Assembly (NCBI GenBank): GCA_029240595.1
Contig: JARDZZ010000002.1
Span: forward strand, 1 to 54,592
Length of the DNA: 54,592 nucleotides
From: Nitrospira sp.
GTDB taxonomy: Bacteria > Nitrospirota > Nitrospiria > Nitrospirales > Nitrospiraceae
Reading direction: 5' to 3'
Positions within the stretch are counted from its first letter, which is position 1. Every line of letters starts with the position of its first letter. The position numbers and the translations under genes are program-made. Shown here piece by piece: positions 35,582 to 44,103 of this stretch. The notes beneath the pieces are model-generated. The model worked only from the letters and a program-made list of their open reading frames with translations, made no database searches and was not told the DNA's origin.

Positions 35582-35614
35582 AACCCCATAGCGTTCGCGC
35601 TATGGGGTTTTTTG
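35582..35614 (+). terminator. Rho-independent terminator of the oxidoreductase operon
   Basis: AACCCCATAGCG-TTCG-CGCTATGGGGTTTTTTTG. Confidence 0.93.
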
Positions 35615-35633
35615 TTGGTGGACGAGGTGCAGT

Positions 35634-35906
35634 ATGGCAGGCGATGAAGATAATATTATTGATGAATTGCTGAAGGAAATCTCCGGTCTTATCTTGGAGT
35701 ACCCCAAGGCCATCGAGCGCCGTGCCGCCGTTATCCAAGCGACCGGCAAGGATCCGGAGCTGGTTGAGAAACTGGTCAAGGCAGCGGACACAATGCGGGA
35801 CAGCGGCAACCTCTATCTCACGTGGGCTAAGCATTATGCTGCCCTGGCGCAGGGCAACACAGATGCCTCTTCTGACGAGGACGAAACAGAAGATTTCGAC
35901 GTCTAA
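35634..35906 (+). CDS. Small acidic protein of unknown function
   Basis: 90 aa ORF between terminator and tRNA-Asn; acidic tail SDEDETEDFDV. Confidence 0.6.
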   Translation: MAGDEDNIIDELLKEISGLILEYPKAIERRAAVIQATGKDPELVEKLVKAADTMRDSGNLYLTWAKHYAALAQGNTDASSDEDETEDFDV

Positions 35907-35969
35907 AAAAGGTCTCCCCCTTCTTCGAGTAGTTTGTTAGAATGACTCCCTCTTCAAATTGAACCTCGT

Positions 35970-36045
35970 TCCCCGGTAGCTCAGTTGGTAGAGCAGCCGG
36001 CTGTTAACCGGCTGGTCGCAGGTTCGAGTCCTGCCCGGGGAGCCA
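35970..36045 (+). tRNA. tRNA-Asn (GUU)
   Basis: TCCCCGGTAGCTCAGTTGGTAGAGCAGCCGGCTGTTAACCGGCTGGTCGCAGGTTCGAGTCCTGCCCGGGGAGCCA. Confidence 0.96.
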
Positions 36046-36300
36046 GTCTAGCCACATGATCGCTCCAAACTTGCTGCTGCGAGAAAATGGTCATGTCTTG
36101 TGTGTGTCTTTTCTGGATCAGTCAGACCTTCGTTCATCATCGAAACTTTGGCATAGACCCCGTCGCATCTCATCGCCAGACGGTGTGACATCGGGTGAAG
36201 TCAGACACTTTTCGTCCGCTGGTCCGTACGGGAACACGAATATGCTCTCCTCATCTCGAAAAGGAGTGATGAATGCAGCAGAACGCGAGGAGGAGACACG

Positions 36301-37506
36301 TTGAACCCGCCTCCCATGCACCTCCCGGACATCCTGTTGGCCATCACCCTCCTGTTGACGATCAGCGCCGTCATGATTCCTCTTGCACGGCGCGTGGGTA
36401 TCGGGCCTGAGCTCGGCTTGTTACTGTCAGGCGTGGTGCTCGGACTCCCGCATCTTCTCGCCCCCGCCCACGTGGCACGCTTGCGGGAGCTCTCAGAATT
36501 GGGCGTGGTGTTTTTTTTGTTTGTCATCGGCCTTGAGCTGGATCTCAGACAAGCCTGGTCGTTACGGCGGTACGCTCTGGGCATGGGCGTGCTGCAAGTG
36601 GCGGTGACAGGCATCCTGCTGATGCTTTATTGGCGATGGTTCAGCCAGAGCTGGTCCTTAGGGCTGTTGCTCGGACTCGTGTTGGCCAACTCCTCAACGG
36701 CGCTGGTCATTCAAATTCTGGAAAGGAAAAACGAGCTCGACCAGGAGCATGGCCAAGCCTCGTTTGCCGTTCTTTTGTTTCAGGATTTGACCGTTGTGCC
36801 CATCATCGCCCTTGTGCCTCTGCTGGCAGGAACGGGATCGACGGACGTCCATTCATTGTGGCAGGTATTGCCGGCCGTCGGCGCAGTGGCCCTGCTTTTC
36901 TTCGTTGGGCGGAAAATCTGTCCGTGGCTGTTCAGCCTGGCAAGCGAGAAACACATGAGTGAAACCTTCACGGCGGTCCTGTTCATCGCCGTATTGGGCA
37001 GCGCCTGGGTCGCCTCTCGCATGGGTCTGTCGATGGCGCTAGGCGCGTTCCTGATGGGAGTCGCCTTGTCCGGCACAGAACAGCGGCATCAACTCAGAAA
37101 TGAAGTCATCCCTTTCAAAAATTTGTTGCTGGGACTTTTCTTCGTCGCCGTAGGCCTTACAGTCGATGTGAGCGTCTTAACCGAACATCCCGTGAGAATC
37201 CTCATGCATGTTCTGGTGATCGTAGTCGTGAAGGTTGCCGTCCTGTACCTCGCGGCCCGGATCATCCGGATGGAACATGGACCCGCTGCGCGCGTAGCCT
37301 TTCTTCTTGCACAGGCCGGAGAATTCGGCTTCGTCATCCTGGGAACCCTACTCGCTTCCAACGTCATCACTCCCGCCCAGTTTGGCAACGGGATCATGGT
37401 GATCGCGCTGACTACCATCATGACGCCGTTGCTCGATTCCATGGGAATAGCCTGGAGTCGGCTCTATCGACCGGTCATGCCGGGAGCGAAGGCCTCAACG
37501 TCTTAA
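36301..37506 (+). CDS. CPA2-type cation:proton antiporter (KefB-like)
   Basis: 401 aa polytopic protein; LGVVFFLFVIGLELDLRQAW, LVLANSSTALVIQIL, FFVAVGLTVDV; probable TTG start. Confidence 0.88.
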   Translation: MNPPPMHLPDILLAITLLLTISAVMIPLARRVGIGPELGLLLSGVVLGLPHLLAPAHVARLRELSELGVVFFLFVIGLELDLRQAWSLRRYALGMGVLQVAVTGILLMLYWRWFSQSWSLGLLLGLVLANSSTALVIQILERKNELDQEHGQASFAVLLFQDLTVVPIIALVPLLAGTGSTDVHSLWQVLPAVGAVALLFFVGRKICPWLFSLASEKHMSETFTAVLFIAVLGSAWVASRMGLSMALGAFLMGVALSGTEQRHQLRNEVIPFKNLLLGLFFVAVGLTVDVSVLTEHPVRILMHVLVIVVVKVAVLYLAARIIRMEHGPAARVAFLLAQAGEFGFVILGTLLASNVITPAQFGNGIMVIALTTIMTPLLDSMGIAWSRLYRPVMPGAKASTS

Positions 37507-37515
37507 AGGAGGACT

Positions 37516-38547
37516 GTGACCGAAGGGAAGTGCCAAAGAACGGTCAATCACGCTCGCGATGCGGAAGCGATGGAATTGCCGGCGTTCGTTCCCGCTCGCC
37601 CGATTCGGAATCATCATCTCATGACCGTTGTGCCTCGGTACTGGTCGAGAGGACCGCTGTTGGCCGGCATCCCGGTTGAGCGGCGGCTCTTTCGGACCGA
37701 GCCGGATACGCAGATCGTCGGTTTCTGCCACTGGCAGGACAATCGGTGGTCAGCACAAACGATGCTCCTCTTGCATGGGCTTGAAGGCTGTTGCGATTCA
37801 CATTATATGCATGGCATTGCGGCGAAAGCCTACAAGGCAGGGCTGAATGTGGTGCGCTTAAATCAACGTACCTGTGGAGGCACGGAACATCTGTCTCCCA
37901 CTTTGTACAACAGCGGCCTCAGTGCAGATTACCGGAGCGTGCTGCAGGAATTAGCCGCTGAGCAGATGCACCGCATCTGGCTCGTCGGATATTCCATGGG
38001 CGGTAATTTGCTCCTCAAGGCCACCGGTGAACTGGGCCGAAGCCAACCGGCCCTTGCGGGCACCGTCGTGGTGTGTCCGAATATCGATCCAACCCTGTGT
38101 GTCCGCGAATTGGAACGGCCGGCGAACTGGCTCTATCATCGTCACTTCCTGACACGGCTTAAGGCGCGCGTACAGCGGAAGGCGTCGCTGTCGCCGGGCA
38201 GGTGGGATCTGAAGGGCTTGCGGGCCATTACGCGCATCAGTGAATTCGACGACCGTTACACGGCACCAGACGGCGGGTATCGCGATGCGGCAGACTACTA
38301 CGATCGTTCAGGTGCTCGTCACGTCCTCCACAGCATTGCGGTCCCCACGACGATCATCACCGCGCAAGATGATCCCTTTATTCCCTACTCCATGTTCCTG
38401 ACTCCCTCCGTACAGCAAAATCCATCCATCCGTTTGCTCGCTCCTACTCATGGCGGCCATTGCGGATTTTTTCAGACGAGACGAAATGAAGAGGACCGGT
38501 ATTGGGTGGAAAACCGAATCGTCGAGATTGTAAGAGGACGGGGATAG
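37516..38547 (+). CDS. Alpha/beta hydrolase, YheT-like
   Basis: MLLLHGLEGCCDSHYMHGIA, VGYSMGGNLLLKATGE, LAPTHGGHCGFF. Confidence 0.88.
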   Translation: MTEGKCQRTVNHARDAEAMELPAFVPARPIRNHHLMTVVPRYWSRGPLLAGIPVERRLFRTEPDTQIVGFCHWQDNRWSAQTMLLLHGLEGCCDSHYMHGIAAKAYKAGLNVVRLNQRTCGGTEHLSPTLYNSGLSADYRSVLQELAAEQMHRIWLVGYSMGGNLLLKATGELGRSQPALAGTVVVCPNIDPTLCVRELERPANWLYHRHFLTRLKARVQRKASLSPGRWDLKGLRAITRISEFDDRYTAPDGGYRDAADYYDRSGARHVLHSIAVPTTIITAQDDPFIPYSMFLTPSVQQNPSIRLLAPTHGGHCGFFQTRRNEEDRYWVENRIVEIVRGRG

Positions 38548-38552
38548 GACAA

Positions 38553-38579
38553 CCGGCTGCTTCCGTATGAAGCAGCCGG
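38553..38579. terminator. Inverted repeat between convergent genes (possible terminator)
   Basis: CCGGCTGCTTC/GAAGCAGCCGG 11-bp stem, no clear T-tract. Confidence 0.45.
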
Positions 38580-38590
38580 ATACGCAATGG

Positions 38591-39049
38591 CTATGCAGCT
38601 TTTCTCAGCCGCCGCGGTTCGGCCGATGCGATCTGTGGCGCGCACTTTTGGAGCCAGGTCAAGATCAACCAGCCGCAGCAGACGATGAGCCCGATGATAA
38701 ATGTCCAGTTATACGTCTCCTTGCCCGACTTACCGAGAAAGGGCTGAGAGACATACAACAGGACATGATAGGCGAGCCCGACGAGGATGAGAGTCGTCAC
38801 CGGCAAAATCAGTGATCGATAGGCGACCAGCCACTTCCACTCTTCGGGCGGATCAGCCGCAAGTTGCCGTGCTCCAAACCAGGCCAATATGATGCCGGTG
38901 CCGTAACCCATGAATTGAACCACATCAGACGCGTGCAGTTTTCCCACCGCAGTGTCCCGAAAGAGAGGTAAATGCCCTAACACGACAGCCAATAGTATCG
39001 CCAACATCATGGCCACTCCATATTCCATCATCCATCGCTTTGCTTTCAT
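38591..39049 (-). CDS. Integral membrane protein, unknown function
   Basis: Hydrophobic segments YGVAMMLAILLAVVLGHLPLF, LILPVTTLILVGLAYHVLLYV, WTFIIGLIVCCGWLILTWL. Confidence 0.65.
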   Translation of the reverse strand: MKAKRWMMEYGVAMMLAILLAVVLGHLPLFRDTAVGKLHASDVVQFMGYGTGIILAWFGARQLAADPPEEWKWLVAYRSLILPVTTLILVGLAYHVLLYVSQPFLGKSGKETYNWTFIIGLIVCCGWLILTWLQKCAPQIASAEPRRLRKAA

Positions 39050-39166
39050 GCTGAACCTCCTCCACGTAGTTCCCACGCGGTTAAACCAGCTATAAGCATA
39101 GCACCGGACGATTTTCCCACGGTGAATCAAGACTTTAAGCTTGAATCAGGCAGTTAACTGGCGGGC

Positions 39167-40651
39167 TTACGGTCTGACGAGATGAGAGCGGACTTCCTGC
39201 GCATAACTCTTGAAAGGATCCGGCATGGGAAAGGGCTCCAGCCCGCGTAACTGGAAGATCGACCAATTGATGACATAAGACGGGAACAACCGTTCTTCTT
39301 TCCGTGCAGCTTCCGGTTCTGCCGGGGGCCCACAGGTCAACAAGTGCTTGACCAGTTCGCCCCGACCGAACGCGCGGGTGTTGCGGGGAGGATGCTCCAT
39401 CGCCAGTTCCACGGCCTTGTCCGTCGTCAGGCGCGGCACTCGCCCTTCTTGCAGCAATCCATAGTACAGCCCTTTCTCAGAGTTGAGATTATGGTACTCC
39501 AGATCCAAGCTCTTCAGCATTGGATCGCTCCACTCGAGCTTTTCCGCCTCCCGGAAATTCTCCAACAACCACAATTTCGACGCCCAGTCGACACGTCCCA
39601 CAAGGCAGCCGTAATCCCCCCGGAGATCTTGCAAGACGGCTTCCCATTGTTCGAGTACCCAGTCTGTTTCATCGTCCTGCCCTGTGCAATGCATCTTTGC
39701 GGCAGCCAGGAACTGCTCCTGAATGTCGATGGCGGAAATGCGCTTGCCGGACTGCAGCCGCAGGATCCATTCGCGATCCTGGTCCTGGGAGATTTCCTGC
39801 AACGCCTCAACGGGTTCGTCGAGATCAAGATCGCGGGGGCCCTTGCCTTCCTCGATCAGTTGCAACACCAATCCGGTCGTTCCGAGTTTCAAGGCTGTCG
39901 CATACTCGGCCATGTTCGAATCGCCCAGCAAGAGGTGGATGCGGCGGTACTGGTTCGGGTCGGCCAAGGGCTCGTCCCGGGTGTTTACGATCGCGCGGTT
40001 CTGCTGCACCCATTCAAAGAAATCGTTGACGATGTGGTCCGCCCGTTGTGAAATTTGAAAAGGGAGCTGGGCGGATTGGGACCGATGGCCTAGCGCCGCC
40101 CGCGGCACGATCAACCGATCCATCTGTATCCAGGCATCCTGGGGGCTTGCCGCCCCGACACGGCCTGAACCGGTGAAAATCTGCCTGGTCACCAGAAACG
40201 TTACGAGCGGCGCGAGACCACGCCGGCTGAACGGGAATCGGCGAGTGACCAAGTAGTTTTCGTGAGAGCCAAATGTGGCGTCCGTCTCATGGTCGACGTT
40301 GTTTCTGATCAACGAAACCTGATCACCCAGTCCGAGATCGTGGACGGCCCGTTGCAAAATGGTATCTCCGGCTCGATCGCTGGCCACGAGGTCGGTCAGC
40401 GAATGGCATTCCGGCGAGGCATACTCCAAATGCCCCATGTCGAGATAAATCCGTCCGGCATTCGTCAAGAAACCGCCGTTCCCCGGCGGCTCATCGTGCC
40501 CGCGATGATGCAGATCCAGCACGCCCTGCCGCTGAACGTGGAAGACATGATCACGGATTTGGTGCGCGAACCAGGTCGGTGAGTGGTCAGGCCGGTCTTG
40601 ATGGACCAGAAGTCCATACTCCGTCTCCAACCCAAAAATGCGTTTGAGCAT
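39167..40651 (-). CDS. pafA: Pup/UBact ligase, PafA-type
   Basis: MLKRIFGLETEYGLLV..., YLDMGHLEYASPECHSL, NTRDEPLADPNQYRRIHLLLGDSNMAEYATALKLG; next to prcA. Confidence 0.92.
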   Translation of the reverse strand: MLKRIFGLETEYGLLVHQDRPDHSPTWFAHQIRDHVFHVQRQGVLDLHHRGHDEPPGNGGFLTNAGRIYLDMGHLEYASPECHSLTDLVASDRAGDTILQRAVHDLGLGDQVSLIRNNVDHETDATFGSHENYLVTRRFPFSRRGLAPLVTFLVTRQIFTGSGRVGAASPQDAWIQMDRLIVPRAALGHRSQSAQLPFQISQRADHIVNDFFEWVQQNRAIVNTRDEPLADPNQYRRIHLLLGDSNMAEYATALKLGTTGLVLQLIEEGKGPRDLDLDEPVEALQEISQDQDREWILRLQSGKRISAIDIQEQFLAAAKMHCTGQDDETDWVLEQWEAVLQDLRGDYGCLVGRVDWASKLWLLENFREAEKLEWSDPMLKSLDLEYHNLNSEKGLYYGLLQEGRVPRLTTDKAVELAMEHPPRNTRAFGRGELVKHLLTCGPPAEPEAARKEERLFPSYVINWSIFQLRGLEPFPMPDPFKSYAQEVRSHLVRP

Positions 40652-40655
40652 GGCG

Positions 40656-41462
40656 TTACAGCGAGCTCTTTTTAATGTCCTGCGGCAGCAGCCGGCCGAG
40701 TTCTTCTGCCGTCAGTGCCCGATACTTCGAAGATCCTGGCTGAGTCCGATCTAGCACGGCGCCTTCAAGTGTTTTCTCGGCCACCGCTTCACGGACATAG
40801 GCATAGAGTCCGGCCGCATCGGGGGGCGGAGACCCGGCTGCGGCCCCCTCCACGTTCTCCGCTGCCAGGGCATTGCGCTGCGATCGATCACCCACGGCCC
40901 AAGCCTGAAGTGCAGTTCCGACCGCCTGGTCCAGCGGGAGTTGCATCGTCCCGGACTTCCGGAGATACGCCAGCATGTCTTGCTCAACCGATTTCGACGC
41001 AGCCAGAACCGCGCAGTGTGGACCTTCCTCAAACGTGCCATCGTAGTTGATGACCAGAAAGATGTCTTTACCCGGTTTCTGCCCGAGTTCCGCCAACAGG
41101 ATCTTCACGATGAACGGAGCCTTGAAGACCTCCTCGAAGGCCTGTTTGATTACCGGCGCGATGCCATACTTCACCATGCGGCTGCCCGTGACATCCGACG
41201 GTGAGCGGTTGAATCCCTCGACATGCGCCATTTCCAAGAGGCTAAATCTGAGCTTTTCCAAATCTGCCGGATGTCCCATGCCTCCCAATGCCAGCCGGTC
41301 ATAGATTTCATACAGTTTTGGCGTGCCCTTGCTCACCGTCAACATGAGAATGCCCGCGTCATACGCCAGCGCCACGACGGGGCTGCCCTGGGTAAATTGT
41401 TCATCGAGGTAGTGGCGCCGATTGCCAACCGCTTCTACCCACTTATAGGGCTCTTCATACAT
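40656..41462 (-). CDS. prcA: 20S proteasome alpha subunit
   Basis: PVVALAYDAGILMLTVSKGTPKLYEIYDRLALGGMGHPADLE..., in operon with prcB. Confidence 0.93.
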   Translation of the reverse strand: MYEEPYKWVEAVGNRRHYLDEQFTQGSPVVALAYDAGILMLTVSKGTPKLYEIYDRLALGGMGHPADLEKLRFSLLEMAHVEGFNRSPSDVTGSRMVKYGIAPVIKQAFEEVFKAPFIVKILLAELGQKPGKDIFLVINYDGTFEEGPHCAVLAASKSVEQDMLAYLRKSGTMQLPLDQAVGTALQAWAVGDRSQRNALAAENVEGAAAGSPPPDAAGLYAYVREAVAEKTLEGAVLDRTQPGSSKYRALTAEELGRLLPQDIKKSSL

Positions 41463-41498
41463 CGGTCCGCTCTCCGATAACTACCGAGTCGAAAACTC

Positions 41499-42272
41499 CT
41501 AGACGAATCGGGATACGCTGGCTTCGAAGCTTTGCTTCAGCTGGGCTTCCGGCAGAGTGCGCACACCATCTCGAGTGATCAGCTTGATGACGGGATAAAG
41601 ATTCGCTTCGCGATTCACACCACCTGTCGCACTGTCGAACTCCGCCGCACTCGTCAGCAGCCGCAGGGCTTGAATGGTCGATTGATCCTCACTCATGGCG
41701 TGAAGCGGCTGGTCGCCCCAGGTATTGAGATAATGCAGAATGCCTCTGATGGTCGGCGAGCCGGACCCTGAGACGGCATACTCGACACCCTCGAATTCCG
41801 CCCCGAGAATGTCGTAGAAGAAAATCTTTGCGCTTTCCTGCTCAAAGTCATAGCCGGCGAATATCGGAGCGACCGCTCCCGTCCCAGCCAGCGCCGCAGC
41901 CACATTGTCCTTCAAGAGCTTCGATACCGCACGGAGCTTGCCTTCAAAGCTCAATTCCTGCAATTGCGTGCGCCGGTAGTATTTGAAAGAATGTTCCAGG
42001 ATTCGTACCATTTCATAGGCCGTGGCCGGCACTCCGGCGATGGCCATCACGCTGTGACGATCGATTTCAAGGACTTTGTCGGTGCGATCGTACATCACCA
42101 TGTTCCCGGCAGTTGCACGCCGATCCCCGGCGACAAGGACACCGTCGCGATATTTGAACGCCAGAATGGTCGTCGCAGTCGTGAACTCCTGGCCGTTGCC
42201 GGCCTGGCCTGCCGCACCGAATTGATAGCCTTGCGCTTTCAACAGCTGAAAAAAATCTCCCTGCATACCCAT
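41499..42272 (-). CDS. prcB: 20S proteasome beta subunit
   Basis: Propeptide then TTILAFKYRDGVLVAGDRRATAGNMVMYDRTDKV; predicted catalytic N-terminal Thr. Confidence 0.95.
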   Translation of the reverse strand: MGMQGDFFQLLKAQGYQFGAAGQAGNGQEFTTATTILAFKYRDGVLVAGDRRATAGNMVMYDRTDKVLEIDRHSVMAIAGVPATAYEMVRILEHSFKYYRRTQLQELSFEGKLRAVSKLLKDNVAAALAGTGAVAPIFAGYDFEQESAKIFFYDILGAEFEGVEYAVSGSGSPTIRGILHYLNTWGDQPLHAMSEDQSTIQALRLLTSAAEFDSATGGVNREANLYPVIKLITRDGVRTLPEAQLKQSFEASVSRFV

Positions 42273-42342
42273 TCGTCACCTACGCTGAGTTAAATGTCGG
42301 CTGTAGCGTCCGGATCCCGGGAACATTCCGGCTGCGCGAATA

Positions 42343-42537
42343 TTACTGGCCCGTTCGTTGCCGGTAGCGTTCGGCCTGTTTGGGATCGACTTTTTTCATT
42401 CGTTTCATCAAGTTGTCTTTGTCGGGAGACCCGCTTTCCGGCCGCCGCGGCCCTCCACCCTCCTCCGATGGATCAGGCGATTTCGGCATGGGATTGATCG
42501 GCCCTTCCCGTCGTTCCGGTAACATGTCGTAGGTCAT
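42343..42537 (-). CDS. UBact (Pup-like protein modifier)
   Basis: MTYDMLPERREGPINPMPKSPDPSEEGGGPRRPESGSPDKDNLMKRMKKVDPKQAERYRQRTGQ; ATGA overlap with the Dop stop; between dop and prcB. Confidence 0.93.
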   Translation of the reverse strand: MTYDMLPERREGPINPMPKSPDPSEEGGGPRRPESGSPDKDNLMKRMKKVDPKQAERYRQRTGQ

Positions 42538-44060
42538 GATGTGAGATCCTTTCGTGTCTTCCATGCCTCAAGAGCGTCGGCCGGGGAAGCCGCTTCCTCG
42601 AACAACGCGACGCATCGACGGACTTCCAGGGGATCGAACAGGTCCCCCATGTCGAGTATCTTCGGCCGCCAGCCGCCGGAAAAGCGGATTCGCTCCCATT
42701 GCATGTCGGTGATCTGATCTGCGAAACGCCGGACACAGATTCCCCGAAGACCGCCGCGCGTATCGACAGGACCCCGCGCCAAGGCCTCCTCCACATCCGC
42801 GTCGCTCGTCATGCGCCAGACCTTTCCCTCTGCCTCGAGACCGCGATAGAGCCCTCTCTCGGGATTAACATTATGGTATTCCAGATCCAGGCTGGCCAGC
42901 CAGGGGTCGTCCCAGCCGATTTGCTCTTCGCGGATGAATGTCTCGAGCAGCCACTGTTTCGTGACCCAATCGAGCCTTCCCACGAGTTGCTCGCGATGCT
43001 GAATCAGCAAGCGCAAGGTCTCGCCCCATTCACAGAGAATCCAATCGGTCTCCGGATCGGCGCCGGCCAACTCCCGTTGAGCCGTCTCCCAGTAACACTC
43101 TTGAAGCTCCAATCCGGAAAGGTTCCGGCGATCTTTCAATCGGACAGCGGCCTTGAGATCGGGGTCCCGAGCAATCTGCTTCACGGCCGTGACCGGTTCT
43201 TCCAACTCCAGACGAGGTGCGCGGCCTCTTGCAATCAACTCCAATACCAGCTGCGTGGTGCCGACTTTCAGCGCCGTGGCATATTCGCACATGTTGGCGT
43301 CGCCGATAATGAGGTGCAGGCGGCGATACTTCTTCGCATCGGCATGCGGCTCGTCCCGCGTGTTCAGAATCGGGCGATTATGCATCGTGTCGACGCTCAA
43401 TTCGGCTTCGATGAAATCAGCGCGCTGAGAAAGCTGGTAGGTTCCAGGAACATAGCCGGATTCTGCTTCAATCCCCATCTTTCCGGCGCCCGCGACGACC
43501 TGCCGGCTGACGAGGAAGGGCAGCAGCCCTGCCACCAGCGCCGGAAACGGAATGGAACGAGATACCAGATAGTTGTCATGACACCCGTAGCTATGTCCGT
43601 GGAAATCCGTGTTGTTTTTATAGAGCTGTACCGGCGTGCCTCCCAACCGCTGATTGCGGCGATCGGCCGCGCGCTGCACGATGCGCTCCCCGGCCCGATC
43701 ATGAGCCACCAGGTCTTTCAGCGTCCGGCACTCCGGTGACGAGTATTCGGGGTGGGTATGGTCGTTATAAAACCGCGCGCCGTTCGGCAGCACGAGGTCG
43801 CTTTTCATCTCGTGAAACGAAAATGGGCGATGCGCATCGATGCTCGAGAACTGGGCCTCTTCCTTGTCCTGCGCCAAACCCGATACCCGGAACCCCCGCG
43901 CATCTTCGTGTGGATCTTCGCTGGCATAATCCCATCGCCGCTCGAATGGGCGCGTGAGATGCGCCCGTACCAACTCCATGGACTCGACCACGGGATCCAT
44001 GGTGTCCAGGTCGTCCCGGGCAATCCCATACTCCGTTTCAATGCCAAATAGCCGAATCAC
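42534..44060 (-). CDS. dop: Pup/UBact deamidase-depupylase, Dop-type
   Basis: IRLFGIETEYGIARDD; RWDYASEDPHEDARGF; LYKNNTDFHGHSYGCHDNYLVSR; NTRDEPHADAKKYRRLHLIIGDANM; GTG start. Confidence 0.92.
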   Translation of the reverse strand: MIRLFGIETEYGIARDDLDTMDPVVESMELVRAHLTRPFERRWDYASEDPHEDARGFRVSGLAQDKEEAQFSSIDAHRPFSFHEMKSDLVLPNGARFYNDHTHPEYSSPECRTLKDLVAHDRAGERIVQRAADRRNQRLGGTPVQLYKNNTDFHGHSYGCHDNYLVSRSIPFPALVAGLLPFLVSRQVVAGAGKMGIEAESGYVPGTYQLSQRADFIEAELSVDTMHNRPILNTRDEPHADAKKYRRLHLIIGDANMCEYATALKVGTTQLVLELIARGRAPRLELEEPVTAVKQIARDPDLKAAVRLKDRRNLSGLELQECYWETAQRELAGADPETDWILCEWGETLRLLIQHREQLVGRLDWVTKQWLLETFIREEQIGWDDPWLASLDLEYHNVNPERGLYRGLEAEGKVWRMTSDADVEEALARGPVDTRGGLRGICVRRFADQITDMQWERIRFSGGWRPKILDMGDLFDPLEVRRCVALFEEAASPADALEAWKTRKDLTS

Positions 44061-44103
44061 ACTTCTCCATCCAGAGATGCGCACATGGAGCGGCAGACTG
44101 CGC

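Noticed and set aside
38553-38579. Perfect 11-bp inverted repeat as a possible mobile-element end or regulator site
   Set aside because: Position between convergent genes is best explained as a transcription-ending hairpin; no transposase or direct repeats nearby
42538-42564. Longer UBact start (MEDTKGSHIMTYD...)
   Set aside because: The extension lies within the dop 3' coding end; the ATGA stop/start overlap favours the start at 42537
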